The translations under genes and the position numbers were made by a program. 64,000 bases of DNA from Pseudomonadota bacterium (GTDB lineage Bacteria > Pseudomonadota > Alphaproteobacteria > Azospirillales > Azospirillaceae): contig JAFAFA010000027.1 of NCBI GenBank assembly GCA_023423695.1, positions 1 through 64,000 of the forward strand. Reading direction: 5' to 3'. The notes under the pieces were generated by a model. The model searched no databases. It was not told where the DNA came from and was given only the letters and a program-made list of their open reading frames with translations. Of the stretch, positions 1 to 8,638 are shown in pieces. The stretch's first letter is position 1; every line of letters starts with the position of its first letter.

Positions 1-2
1 TG

Positions 3-506
3 CAGAAGGAGGTTCTGGACGACGTGGAGCGCACGCTGCGCACCGAGTTCATGACCAACCTCGCCCGCACCAGCCGGCGCGACAGCCACGAGATGCTGGC
101 GGAGATCTTCAACGGGCTGGACCGCACGACCGAGCACCGCTTCATGGCGGCGCTGGAGGAGCGCAACCGCGACAGCGCCGAGCGCATCAAGTCGCTGATG
201 TTCACCTTCGAGGATCTGTCGAAGCTCGACCCCTCGGGCGTCCAGACCCTGCTGCGCACGGTGGACAAGCAGAAGCTGGGCACCGCGCTGAAGGGCGCGT
301 CGGAAACGCTGAAGGACCTGTTCTTCTCCAACATGTCCGAGCGAGCGGCCAAGATCCTGCGCGAGGACATGGCCGCCATGGGTCCGGTCCGCGTCCGCGA
401 CGTGGACGAGGCGCAGATGTACATGGTCCAGTTGGCCAAGGACCTCGCCGCCCGCGGCGAGCTGGTTATCTCCGAAGGCGGCGGCGAGAACGAGTTGATC
501 TACTGA
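3..506 (+). CDS. fliG: FliG C-terminal part (flagellar motor switch), 5' end outside window
   Basis: The open frame runs in from the left edge, so only about the last 167 codons are present. FliG is part of the cytoplasmic C-ring and carries the charged torque-generating residues that interact with the MotA stator. The visible part matches the FliG middle and C-terminal domains: the conserved run SERAAKILREDM, then GPVRVRDVDEAQ near the end. A GTG at 24 is in frame but is not the start, because coding similarity continues upstream of it. The tail after the last helix is short and acidic (GGGENELIY). No other flagellar gene lies in the window, so this is the edge of a flagellar cluster. Confidence 0.9.
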   Translation, partial: QKEVLDDVERTLRTEFMTNLARTSRRDSHEMLAEIFNGLDRTTEHRFMAALEERNRDSAERIKSLMFTFEDLSKLDPSGVQTLLRTVDKQKLGTALKGASETLKDLFFSNMSERAAKILREDMAAMGPVRVRDVDEAQMYMVQLAKDLAARGELVISEGGGENELIY

Positions 507-533
507 CCGGCGATCCGGCTATGGGGGTGCCGC

Positions 534-1397
534 ATGGGAGAGATGGCGGGCAAGGCGGCGGACGGAAAGCAGGACTGGGTGGCGGTCCGCCGCGATGCGG
601 AAACCGGCATAGAGACCATCCGCGCCCATTTCCGCGGCCATGCCTATGACCTGCACGACCATGACGAGCTGCTGGTCGGCGTCACCGAACAGGGGGTGCA
701 GGCCTTCCGCTGCCGGCGGCGGCTGCACACCAGCACGCCCGGCCGCGTCATCCTGATCGAACCCGGCGAAGCGCATGACGGCCACAGCCCGGCAGAGGAC
801 GGCTTCACCTACGCCATGCTCTACCTGCCGGTGCCGCTGCTGACCGCGCGCACCGACGCCTTGAAGGGCTTGATGCCGCGCACCGCAGGCTGTTTGGGCT
901 TCCGCGACACGCTGGCCGACGATCCCGGACTTGCCTCAACGATCCTGTCCGCCTTCCTGGCCCTCCACCGCGGGGAGGGCCGGCTTGCCCGCGACCTGTC
1001 GGTGGACCGTCTGGCGGCGAGGCTGGCCGGCCATCTCGCCCCGCCGCCGGATCGCCAACGCCGCCGCCCCGACCGCGCCGCCACCCTGGCGCGCGAGCTG
1101 CTGCACGCCCGGATGGCCGAGGATGTCGGTCTGGACGAGCTGTCGGCCGCCGCCGGCGTCGACCGCTTCCGTCTGAACCGCGCCTTCCGCGCCGCCTTCG
1201 GCCTGTCGCCGCATGCCTATCTGGTCCGGCTGCGCCTGCGCGCCGCCCGGCGCCGGCTGGCCGACGGCGAGGCGCCGGCCCTGGTCGCGGCGGAGGTCGG
1301 GTTCGCCGATCAGAGCCATCTCGGCCGCTGGTTCCGCCGCGCCTATGGCCTGACGCCCGCCGCCTACCGCGATCTGTGCACGAACGTTCCAGACTGA
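534..1397 (+). CDS. AraC-family transcriptional regulator with cupin-like sensor domain
   Basis: Probable 287-residue DNA-binding activator. The N-terminal half looks like an AraC ligand-binding cupin (HDHDELLVGV near residue 41, then a GEAHDGH histidine cluster). The last ~100 residues hold the two helix-turn-helix units typical of AraC/XylS (LDELSAAAGVDRFRLNRAF and VAAEVGFADQSHLGRWF, ending LTPAAYR). It lies 42 bp upstream of a DUF2000 protein on the same strand, and the two are probably co-transcribed; the ligand is unknown. An in-frame ATG at 543 is an alternative start. Confidence 0.9.
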   Translation: MGEMAGKAADGKQDWVAVRRDAETGIETIRAHFRGHAYDLHDHDELLVGVTEQGVQAFRCRRRLHTSTPGRVILIEPGEAHDGHSPAEDGFTYAMLYLPVPLLTARTDALKGLMPRTAGCLGFRDTLADDPGLASTILSAFLALHRGEGRLARDLSVDRLAARLAGHLAPPPDRQRRRPDRAATLARELLHARMAEDVGLDELSAAAGVDRFRLNRAFRAAFGLSPHAYLVRLRLRAARRRLADGEAPALVAAEVGFADQSHLGRWFRRAYGLTPAAYRDLCTNVPD

Positions 1398-1439
1398 GCC
1401 GCGATCATCCGGCATCTGGGTGGGCGAAGGAGACATCCC

Positions 1440-1895
1440 ATGCCCGATAGCCAGATGACCGAAACCATCGCCCCCGACGCACCCCTCCGCTTCGATACCA
1501 AGGTCGCGCTGGTCATCCGCGCCGACTTGGCCATGTGGCAGAAACTGAACGTCGCCGCCTTCCTGGCCACCGGCATCGCCGCCGCGGCCCCCGAAGCGCT
1601 GGGCGAACCCTATGTCGACGGTGCCGACCGCCGCTATGGCCGGATGCTCGGCCAACCGATCCTGATCTTCGCCGCCGATGGCGACCAGCTGCGGACCGTC
1701 CGCGACACTGCCTTGGAACGGGGGCTGACACTGGTGCCCTATGTCGCCGCCATGTTCGCCACGGGGCATGACGCCGCCAACCGCGCCGCTTTCCGGGCCG
1801 AGGACCCGGCCGCCCCCGATCTGGTCGGGCTGGCCCTGCGCGGACCCAGGAAGGCGGTGGAGAAGACGATGAAGGGGCTCATCCTGCACGGATAG
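1440..1895 (+). CDS. DUF2000 family protein
   Basis: A 151-residue protein of the uncharacterised DUF2000 family. Family marks are the N-terminal block RFDTKVALVIRADLAMWQKLN, which is followed by an ATGIAAA stretch, and the late block FATGHDAANRAAFRAE. The DUF2000 core begins around residue 16, so the first residues may be a family-external leader. The start follows a GAAGGAGA ribosome site. DUF2000 proteins are structurally peptidyl-tRNA-hydrolase-like by family description, but no activity is established. The placement directly behind an AraC regulator suggests regulation by it. Confidence 0.85.
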   Translation: MPDSQMTETIAPDAPLRFDTKVALVIRADLAMWQKLNVAAFLATGIAAAAPEALGEPYVDGADRRYGRMLGQPILIFAADGDQLRTVRDTALERGLTLVPYVAAMFATGHDAANRAAFRAEDPAAPDLVGLALRGPRKAVEKTMKGLILHG

Positions 1896-1917
1896 GAGGT
1901 GACGGCCGGCTCCGCCC

Positions 1918-3114
1918 TCACAACTCCTGCGGCAGGGTGATCGTCACCGTCGTGCCGGCCCCCGGCGTGCTGTCGAAGGCGATCCTGCCGCCGAGCGGGC
2001 CGGTCACCGTGTTGAAGACCACCGCCAGACCCAACCCCTTGTGGCCGCGGCCACGGGCGGTGGTGAAGAAGGGATCGGTCAGGATCGCCAGATGCTCCGC
2101 CGGGATGCCGGCACCGCTGTCGCGGACGATCAGGTTCCAGGCCGGGACCGCATCCAGCGTCGCCGGTTCGACCGACACCTCGGCGACGCCGGGACCGCCG
2201 CCATAGCCATGGGCGGCGGCGTTGGCGAACAGGTGGTGCAGCACCCGCTCCAGTGGTTGGGCGCAGCCCAGCCAGGGACAGGGGGCGCCCGGCATCACCC
2301 GCAGGACCAGCGGCAGCTCCGGATGCTGGACGGCGAACAGCGCGGCGACATCGGCCGCCGTCTGGCGCAGGTCCAGCGCCTCCAGCGGTTCGGCGTTCTG
2401 GCAGGCGGCGATGGCGGAAAACGCCTCCACCAGGTCCACCGCGCGCGCGAGATTGGCATCGAGCAGGGCGGCTGGTTCCCGCAACTCCTCGGTCGCGAGC
2501 GGGCCGTTGCCGGGACGGGCCAGTTCCTGCAGGTGGCTGGCGGCGGTGACGCAGACACCGAGCGGCGTGTTCAGCTCATGCGCCAGCCCGGTCACCGCCT
2601 GGGTGATGGCGCGCTGGCGTGCCAGCACCGATTCGGCGATGCGGGTGCGCCGTTCCAGATCCTCGCGCACCACCCGTTCCGACACCTCGCGGATCATGTG
2701 GCTGAGTTTGCGCAGAAGCTTCGCCAGCAGATCGGGCGAGGGGGAGATCAGCGCCAGGAACAGGTCGCGTTCCAGTTCGAACACCGTCACCGGTGTGGCG
2801 GCGATCACCGAGGCGGAGCGGGCGCCGCCGTCGATCAGCGCCATCTCGCCGAAACAGTCGCCAGCCCGGCGGAAGCCGACCTCCACCTGACTGCCGAACG
2901 GATCGCTGCGCACCACCCGCACCGTGCCGTCCAGCAGGACATAGAGCGAGCCGGCGCTGTCGCCCTCGCGCATCAGCACCGTGCCGGCCGGTGCATCGAA
3001 CACCCGCCCGCGCGAGGCCACGGCCGCGCGCTCCTCCGGCGAGAAGGCCTCGAACAGGACGATGCCGTCGAGGATCCCGCCGGGCGTGGTGGTGCCGATG
3101 GCTGCGCTGGTCAT
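1918..3114 (-). CDS. Sensor histidine kinase with N-terminal cyclic-nucleotide-binding domain
   Basis: A 398-residue cytoplasmic kinase. Residues ~18-125 form a cNMP-binding (CAP-like) fold, with the phosphate-cassette pattern FGEMALIDGGARSAS at 88-102. A helical stretch follows, then the phospho-acceptor H-box GLAHELNTPLG with His179, and a C-terminal HATPase domain (NAAAHGYGG, DSGAGIP, GLGLAVVFN). No transmembrane segment is evident. The frame is open another 49 codons upstream, but the ATG at 3114 puts the start just before the cNMP domain and has a GGAG upstream. There is no adjacent response regulator, so it is an orphan kinase. Confidence 0.88.
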   Translation of the reverse strand: MTSAAIGTTTPGGILDGIVLFEAFSPEERAAVASRGRVFDAPAGTVLMREGDSAGSLYVLLDGTVRVVRSDPFGSQVEVGFRRAGDCFGEMALIDGGARSASVIAATPVTVFELERDLFLALISPSPDLLAKLLRKLSHMIREVSERVVREDLERRTRIAESVLARQRAITQAVTGLAHELNTPLGVCVTAASHLQELARPGNGPLATEELREPAALLDANLARAVDLVEAFSAIAACQNAEPLEALDLRQTAADVAALFAVQHPELPLVLRVMPGAPCPWLGCAQPLERVLHHLFANAAAHGYGGGPGVAEVSVEPATLDAVPAWNLIVRDSGAGIPAEHLAILTDPFFTTARGRGHKGLGLAVVFNTVTGPLGGRIAFDSTPGAGTTVTITLPQEL

Positions 3115-3182
3115 GGCGGACGGATGCTCCGAAAGGGCTAATCCCGGCAGCATAAACCAAGCGGCCGGGGCACAGCGAGACG

Positions 3183-3680
3183 TTAACCGATGCGTTCGCG
3201 AATCGGTAACTTGCTTTCGCGCATCAGGCGGTCCAGCAGACCGCGGGACCCGGCCTCGCACAGGTCAAGAACCTCTTCGAAGCCATCGGGGCCACCGTAG
3301 TAGGGATCAGGCACCTCGCTTCCCGCCAATCCTGCCGCGTCGTCCAGGAACAGGCGAAGCGCGGCGGTGGTACCCGGCGGGGCGATGCGGCGCAGCTGGG
3401 CCAGATGGCCGTGGTCCATCGCCAGGATATGGTCGAAGCGGGTGAAATCCGCCGCCACCACCTTGCGGGCACGCAAGCCCGACAGGTCGACGCCACGGGC
3501 CAGCGCCGCGCGTTGCGTCCGCGGGTCGGGCGGTTCGCCGACGTGGTAGCTGTGGGTGCCGGCGGAATCGGCGGTCACCTGACTGCCGAGTCCGGCGCGC
3601 TCGGCCAGATGTCGGAACACCCCCTTGGCGGTCGGCGAGCGGCAGATGTTGCCCGTGCAGACGAACAGGACCTTGACCAC
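3183..3680 (-). CDS. Low-molecular-weight protein-tyrosine phosphatase
   Basis: A 165-residue cytoplasmic phosphatase of the LMW-PTP/arsenate-reductase fold. The P-loop CTGNICRS begins at Cys8 with Arg14, and the general-acid motif is DPYYGG at Asp125. These are the full set of catalytic residues, so it should hydrolyse phosphotyrosine. Homologues act in exopolysaccharide control (Wzb/PtpA type), but no kinase or polysaccharide gene is nearby to fix the substrate. It is divergent from cobB, with about 108 bp between the two starts. Confidence 0.92.
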   Translation of the reverse strand: MVKVLFVCTGNICRSPTAKGVFRHLAERAGLGSQVTADSAGTHSYHVGEPPDPRTQRAALARGVDLSGLRARKVVAADFTRFDHILAMDHGHLAQLRRIAPPGTTAALRLFLDDAAGLAGSEVPDPYYGGPDGFEEVLDLCEAGSRGLLDRLMRESKLPIRERIG

Positions 3681-3788
3681 CTGCGGTATCCCCCTTCTTT
3701 CTTTTCAGCGGCTTTACTTCCGGGCGCGACGAGCGTACGCCGCAGCAGTTTTCCACATGACCGGTTTCCGAACCGCTAAGGGGATGCC

Positions 3789-4529
3789 ATGCCCTCACCC
3801 GCGCTGACCAACCGCCTGCGTCCGACGGACTCGATCGTCATCCTGACCGGGGCCGGGATTTCCAAGGAATCGGGGCTGGACACCTTCCGTTGCGCCGGCG
3901 GCATCTGGAGTCAGGTCGATCTGGAGGATGTGGCGACGCCGCAGGGCTTTGCGCGCAACCCCGACCTCGTCCACCGCTTCTACAACGACCGCCGCCGCGG
4001 CCTCGCCGACCCGGCGGTGCAGCCCAACGCCGCGCACCGGGCGCTGGCGGAGCTGGAACGGCGTTGGAAAGGCGATGTCCTGCTGGTGACCCAGAACATC
4101 GACGATCTGCACGAGCGCGGCGGATCGAAGGCGCCGCTTCACATGCATGGCGAGCTGCTGAAGGCCTTCTGCCTGCATTGCCGCACGGTGACGGAGGTGA
4201 GGAGCGACCTGTCGGTGCACGACCATTGCCTGACCTGCGGGCGCAAGGGCGGCATGCGGCCGGACGTGGTCTGGTTCGGCGAGATGCCCTACCAGATGGA
4301 GCGCATTCAGCGGGCGCTGGAGGAATGCGACCTGTTCGTGTCGATCGGCACGTCGGGCCATGTCTACCCCGCCGCCGGCTTCGTGGCGGAAGCGCGGTCG
4401 GCCGGCGCCTATACGGTCGAGCTGAACCTGGAACCGTCCGAAGGCGCTTCCTATTTCCACAGCTCGATCAACGGCCCGGCGACCCAGGTGGTGCCGGCCT
4501 TCGTTCAGGATTTGCTGACGCTTGTCTGA
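3789..4529 (+). CDS. cobB: NAD-dependent protein deacylase, sirtuin (CobB type)
   Basis: A class III sirtuin of 246 residues that removes acyl groups from lysines using NAD. The NAD pocket is GAGISKESGLDTFR (residues 21-34) and TQNIDDLHERGG (101-112); catalytic His is 120 in HMHGEL. A structural zinc site is formed by Cys128, Cys131, Cys147 and Cys150. Tyr65 and Arg68 (FYNDRRR) match the acyl-pocket Tyr/Arg pair that gives E. coli CobB its desuccinylase activity. Its stop overlaps the TTG start of the following gene by 8 bases. A probable acetyltransferase of the Pat type is encoded 7 kb away. Confidence 0.95.
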   Translation: MPSPALTNRLRPTDSIVILTGAGISKESGLDTFRCAGGIWSQVDLEDVATPQGFARNPDLVHRFYNDRRRGLADPAVQPNAAHRALAELERRWKGDVLLVTQNIDDLHERGGSKAPLHMHGELLKAFCLHCRTVTEVRSDLSVHDHCLTCGRKGGMRPDVVWFGEMPYQMERIQRALEECDLFVSIGTSGHVYPAAGFVAEARSAGAYTVELNLEPSEGASYFHSSINGPATQVVPAFVQDLLTLV

Positions 4530-5133
4530 TGACGTGGTTGAGGGCGGTTCCGACCTGGACCGCCTGTTCGCGAGGGTGCGCGCCTGCACGCTGTGCGCGG
4601 GCGTCCTGCCGCACGGCTGCCGCCCTGTCCTGCGCGGCACCCCCGCCGCCCGCCTGCTGATCGTCGGGCAGGCGCCCGGCGCGCGGGTGCATGCCAGCGG
4701 CATCCCCTGGGACGACGCCTCCGGCGACCGGCTGCGCAAGTGGCTGGCGATGGACCGGCCCGCCTTCTACGATGAATCCCGCATCGCCGTGGTGCCGATG
4801 GGGCTGTGCTATCCCGGAACCATGCCGAAGGGCGGCGATTACCCGCCGAGACCCGAATGCGCACCCTTGTGGCACCCGCCGGTGCTGGAGGCGCTGTCGG
4901 GCGTGCGGCTGACCCTGCTGATCGGCCAATACGCCCAGGCGCGCTATCTGGGCAACCGCCGCAAGGCGACGATGACGGAGACGGTGGCGAACTGGCGCGA
5001 CTACGGCCCGGCCACCATCCCGCTGCCGCACCCGAGCTGGCGCAACACCGCCTGGCTGAACCGGAACCCCTGGTTCGAAGAGGAACTGGTGCCGGCGCTG
5101 CGCCGCCGGGTGGCCGACGCGCTGGAGGGCTGA
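4522..5133 (+). CDS. Uracil-DNA glycosylase family protein
   Basis: A 203-residue protein of the uracil-DNA glycosylase superfamily, probably in base-excision repair. The nucleotide-pocket motif is GQAPGARVH (about residues 50-58), and the distal motif is LPHPSWRNTAWLNRNPW. Three cysteines near the N-terminus (ACTLC and HGC) resemble the Fe-S ligands of family 4/5 enzymes, but the fourth ligand is not obvious. The start is a TTG inside the end of cobB, consistent with translational coupling; a GTG slightly downstream is possible. The subfamily and exact substrate cannot be settled by eye. Confidence 0.82.
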   Translation: MSDDVVEGGSDLDRLFARVRACTLCAGVLPHGCRPVLRGTPAARLLIVGQAPGARVHASGIPWDDASGDRLRKWLAMDRPAFYDESRIAVVPMGLCYPGTMPKGGDYPPRPECAPLWHPPVLEALSGVRLTLLIGQYAQARYLGNRRKATMTETVANWRDYGPATIPLPHPSWRNTAWLNRNPWFEEELVPALRRRVADALEG

Positions 5134-5150
5134 ACGCCCTCCCCCTCCAC

Positions 5151-5561
5151 CTACTCCATCGTCTCGATCCGCTCCATATCGTCGTCGGAGAAGCCGAAAT
5201 GATGGCCGATCTCATGGATCAGGACATGGCGGACGATGGCCGGCAATTCTTCGCCCGTCTCGCACCAGTAATCCAGGATCGGCCGGCGGTAGAGGAAGAT
5301 CATGTCCGGCCCGCCGCGCAGGTCGGCGACGCTTTGCCGCGTCAGATCCACCCCCCGGTACAGTCCCAGCAGGTCGAATGGGCTTTCCAGCTCCATCTCC
5401 CGCTCGGTATCCTCATCGGGAAAATCCTCGACATGGATGACGAGGTTCCCGACCGGGGCCAGAAGCTCCGCCGGGATGGTCTCAAGCGCTTCTTCGGCCA
5501 TGCGCTCCAGGTCTTCGACCGTGGGCGGAACCGTATGGGGACCTGAAGGTTTCCGTATCAT
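5151..5561 (-). CDS. Small zincin-like metallopeptidase family protein
   Basis: A 136-residue protein with the zinc-protease signature HEIGHHFGFSDDD at residues 116-128, where His116, Glu117 and His120 would ligand zinc and catalyse. This matches the compact minimal gluzincin-like family (COG3824) common in alphaproteobacteria, whose substrate is unknown. The C-terminus follows the motif within a few residues. The ATG at 5561 is chosen because family similarity starts there, although the frame stays open for another 237 codons upstream. It is divergent from phhB and converges on the glycosylase-family gene. Confidence 0.87.
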   Translation of the reverse strand: MIRKPSGPHTVPPTVEDLERMAEEALETIPAELLAPVGNLVIHVEDFPDEDTEREMELESPFDLLGLYRGVDLTRQSVADLRGGPDMIFLYRRPILDYWCETGEELPAIVRHVLIHEIGHHFGFSDDDMERIETME

Positions 5562-5642
5562 GCCGCAGAAGGTAGCGAACCGCCGCCCGTTCGCCAAGAA
5601 GCTGCGGGCGGCAAAAGAGGGACGAAAGAAAGGGAGGTCATC

Positions 5643-5945
5643 ATGTCCGATCGTTTGGTCGGCGCGCATCGCCAGACGGCACTGAAGGAACTGCACGGCT
5701 GGTCGGAGGTGCTGGAACGCGACGCCATCCGCAAGACCTACCACTTCGCCGATTTTCCGGCCGCCTGGGGGTTCATGAACCAGATCGCCCTGCTGGCCGA
5801 GAAGACCGGCCATCATCCCGAATGGTTCAACGACCTCGGCCGGGTGGAGGTGATCCTCTACACCCGCAGCGCCGACGCCGTGACCCCGGCCGACATCGAG
5901 TTCGCCCATCGCCTGGACCAGATGGCCCCGCTGCACGACCGGTAA
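5643..5945 (+). CDS. phhB: 4a-hydroxytetrahydrobiopterin dehydratase (pterin-4a-carbinolamine dehydratase)
   Basis: A 100-residue enzyme that dehydrates 4a-hydroxytetrahydrobiopterin, recycling the cofactor of aromatic amino-acid hydroxylases. The diagnostic motif is GHHPEWFND (residues 57-65), with the paired histidines and Trp, preceded by TYHFADF and followed by YTRSADAVTPADIEFA. The length is normal for the family. The start follows GGGAGGTCATC, a strong ribosome site. No phenylalanine hydroxylase gene lies in the window, so its partner is elsewhere or it serves a molybdopterin-related role. Confidence 0.94.
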   Translation: MSDRLVGAHRQTALKELHGWSEVLERDAIRKTYHFADFPAAWGFMNQIALLAEKTGHHPEWFNDLGRVEVILYTRSADAVTPADIEFAHRLDQMAPLHDR

Positions 5946-6045
5946 GGCAGCGGGGAAAAAGGCCCTTCCCCGCCCTGGGCGAAGGGCCGATGGCCGTCCG
6001 GCCGCGCGGATGCCGGCCGGTAAGGTCTCCAGCCCGCGGCGCAAA

Positions 6046-7893
6046 CTAAGGCGCAACCCACCAGCTTTCCACCATCGGCCCGTACAGCGGCGTGACCGCC
6101 GGACGGTGCAGGGTCGACCGGCGGGCGATCCGGTCAACCGGGCTGTGGAACAGCGGGACCATGTAGTGGCCCCACAGCAGCACCCGGTCCAGCGCCCGCA
6201 CCCGAACGACCAGTTCCGCCCGCGTGGTGGCCGCGGCGATGGAGCGGGCGAGTTCGTCGACCACCGGGTCACGGATGCCGGCCAGATTGCGGCTGCCCTC
6301 CTGCCCGGCAGCGTCTGACCCGTAGTAATAGAGCTGCTCGTTTCCGGGAGACAGGCTGGACGCCCACCAGCGCAGAGTCATATCGAAATCGAAACGGTCC
6401 AAGCGGCCCTGGAACTGGGCACTGTCCACCGTCCGGACGCGCACGTCGATGCCCAGCGGCTCCAGTGAACGGGCGAACTCCAGCGCCACCCGCTCCTCCG
6501 ATGGATCGGACAGGAGGATTTCGAAGGCGAAACGATTCCCTGCCGCATCGGTCAGCCGACCGTCGCGCACCCGCCAGCCGGCCTGCTCCAGCAGCCGCAT
6601 CGCTTCCCGCCGGCTGGTGCGCAGGCCCGCCGGGCCATTGCCGGTCCCGCCCTCCGGCAGGGCGAACGGCTGGGTGAACAGCTCCGGCGGCAACCGGTCG
6701 CGGAAAGGCTCCAGCGCCCGCAACTCCTCCCCCTCCGGCAGGCCGCGGGCGGCAAGCTCGGAGTTGGGGTAATAGCTGGCGGTGCGGGTCAGCAGCCCGT
6801 GGAACAGGCTGCGCCCGATCCAGTCGAAGTCGGTCGCCATGCCCAGCGCCCGGCGCACCCGCAGATCGGCGAAGATCGGCCGGCGGGTGTTGAAGATCAG
6901 GCCGCGCGCCGGCTCCGGCCGCCGGTTCGGCAGTTCCTCCCGCACAATGCGGCCGTCGCGCAGGGCCGGGCCGTCGTAGCCGGTGGCCCATTTGGCCGGA
7001 TCGCTCTCGTACCGAACGTCGCCCTGCCCGGCCTTGAACGCCTCCAGCGCCACGGAATCGTCGCGGTAATAGTCGAACTCCAGCCGGTCGGCGTTGAACT
7101 GCCCGACGCGGGTCGGCAGGTCCCGGCCCCAATAGTCGCGCACCCGCTCGTAGACGATGCGGCGGCCCGGATCGACGGCGGCGATGCGATAGGGGCCGCT
7201 GCCCGGGATCGGCTCCAGCGTCGTGCGGTCGAAGTCGCGGCCGGTCCAGAAGGCTTTCGAATGGATCGGCATCAGCCCCATCAGCAGCGGCATCTCGCGG
7301 TCGATGGCGCCATCCGGGTTGGGAGCGAAGGCGAAGTGGACGGTCTGCGGGTCGGGCGCCTCGGCCGTCGCGACCTTGGCGTAGAACAGGCGGCGGTTGG
7401 GCGTGCCGTGCCGCCGCTGCATCTCCAGGGAGAACAGCACGTCGGCGGCGGTCACCGGCGTCCCGTCATGCCAGCGCGCCTTGGGATTGATGCGGAAGGT
7501 GACCGCGGAGCGGTCGCCGGCCACCTCCACCCGGTCGGCCAGCAGGCCGTAGAGCGAGAAGGGCTCGTCCCACGAGCGCGTCAGCAAGGTCTCGAACACA
7601 TAGCCCAGGCCCAGCGCCGGCACGCCCTTGACGATGTGCGGGTGGAGGCTGTCGAAGCTGCCGGTCACCGCCTGCCGGATAGTCCCGCCCTTCGGCACCG
7701 CAGGGTCGACGTAGGGAAAGGCAGTGAAATCCGGCGGCAATGCCAGATCGCCGTGCATGGCTATGCCATGCGTTACACTGACATGCATGGCGATGCCGTG
7801 CGTCGGCGTTCCGTGTTCGGGGGCCTCCGCCCATGCCGGACGGAGCGCCGGCAGAGCCAGAAGGATGAGGAGCAGGAGGATCGGGCGGGCCAT
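6046..7893 (-). CDS. Extracellular solute-binding protein family 5 (YejA-type oligopeptide/microcin C binding)
   Basis: A 615-residue periplasmic component of a peptide ABC importer. The ATG at 7893 starts a clean signal peptide (residues 1-22, MARPILLLLILLALPALRPA then WAEA). The mature protein has the YejA pattern HGDLALPPDF then YVDPAVPKGG, TGSFDSLHPHIVKG and the family-5 block WHDGTPVTAADVLFSL. Between signal and core is an unusual tandem repeat (THGIAMHVSV then THGIAMHGDL), see findings. No permease or ATPase gene is adjacent, so it is an orphan binding protein here or works with components encoded elsewhere. Confidence 0.9.
   Translation of the reverse strand: MARPILLLLILLALPALRPAWAEAPEHGTPTHGIAMHVSVTHGIAMHGDLALPPDFTAFPYVDPAVPKGGTIRQAVTGSFDSLHPHIVKGVPALGLGYVFETLLTRSWDEPFSLYGLLADRVEVAGDRSAVTFRINPKARWHDGTPVTAADVLFSLEMQRRHGTPNRRLFYAKVATAEAPDPQTVHFAFAPNPDGAIDREMPLLMGLMPIHSKAFWTGRDFDRTTLEPIPGSGPYRIAAVDPGRRIVYERVRDYWGRDLPTRVGQFNADRLEFDYYRDDSVALEAFKAGQGDVRYESDPAKWATGYDGPALRDGRIVREELPNRRPEPARGLIFNTRRPIFADLRVRRALGMATDFDWIGRSLFHGLLTRTASYYPNSELAARGLPEGEELRALEPFRDRLPPELFTQPFALPEGGTGNGPAGLRTSRREAMRLLEQAGWRVRDGRLTDAAGNRFAFEILLSDPSEERVALEFARSLEPLGIDVRVRTVDSAQFQGRLDRFDFDMTLRWWASSLSPGNEQLYYYGSDAAGQEGSRNLAGIRDPVVDELARSIAAATTRAELVVRVRALDRVLLWGHYMVPLFHSPVDRIARRSTLHRPAVTPLYGPMVESWWVAP
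7754..7803 (-). repeat. 30-bp tandem duplication inside the YejA-type gene
   Basis: Two 20-base segments, 7754-7773 and 7784-7803, match at 18 of 20 positions and lie 30 bp apart in frame. They encode two copies of THGIAMH just after the signal peptide. The second copy aligns with the HG-x-x-x-x-GD block of YejA relatives, so the first copy appears to be the added one. Confidence 0.8.
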
Positions 7894-8057
7894 GCCCGGC
7901 AGGGTTGCCCCTTTGCCGCACCTGCGCAAGAGCCCACGCAAGTTCCTTGGCCTTGATCGGCGTTCCGCCTAAACTCCGGCCCCGCGTGGCGCCGGACCGG
8001 GCATCGGCGCCGAAACAAGAACGTGCCCTGAATACGCCAGTCGAAGGAACGCGATAC

Positions 8058-8615
8058 ATGGATCTGAGCAAGCTCGCCGCGGGTAAGAATGCCCCCTGGG
8101 ACGTGAACGTCGTCATCGAGATTCCGATCGGCGGCCAGCCGGTGAAGTACGAAGTCGACAAGGAATCGGGCGCGGTGTTCGTCGACCGTTTCCTGCACAC
8201 CGCGATGTTCTATCCGTGCAACTACGGCTTCATCCCGCACACCCTGTCGGGTGACGGCGATCCGGTGGACGTCTGCGTCGTCGGCCAGCACGGCGTCGTC
8301 CCGGGTGCGGTCCTGCGGTCGCGTCCCATCGGCGTCCTGTACATGGAGGACGAGGCCGGCGAGGACGAGAAGCTGCTGGCCGTTCCTGTCGACAAGCTGC
8401 ACCCGTTCTACACCGACGTGAAGGACTACACCGACCTGCCCTCGATCGTGATCGAGCAGATCGCCCATTTCTTCGAGCACTACAAGGATCTCGAGAAGAA
8501 CAAGTGGGTGAAGGTCCGCGGCTGGGGCAACGCCGAAGAGGCCGCCAAGAAGATCGAGGAAGGCCTGGCCCGCGCCCTGGAAGCCAACAAGGGCACTCCG
8601 GGTCCGGTGGTCTGA
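8058..8615 (+). CDS. ppa: Inorganic pyrophosphatase, family I
   Basis: A soluble 185-residue enzyme hydrolysing PPi to phosphate with Mg2+, driving biosynthetic reactions forward. The active-site signature DGDPVDVCV is at residues 66-74; the Asp66, Asp68 and Asp71 metal ligands are present, as are YPCNYGFIPHT and EHYKDLE-KWVKV near the end. The start at 8058 is supported by GAAGGAAC upstream. It stands alone between a divergently oriented transport gene and a convergent epimerase-like gene. Confidence 0.96.
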   Translation: MDLSKLAAGKNAPWDVNVVIEIPIGGQPVKYEVDKESGAVFVDRFLHTAMFYPCNYGFIPHTLSGDGDPVDVCVVGQHGVVPGAVLRSRPIGVLYMEDEAGEDEKLLAVPVDKLHPFYTDVKDYTDLPSIVIEQIAHFFEHYKDLEKNKWVKVRGWGNAEEAAKKIEEGLARALEANKGTPGPVV

Positions 8616-8638
8616 GGATTGGTTTGAACCGTGAGGCC

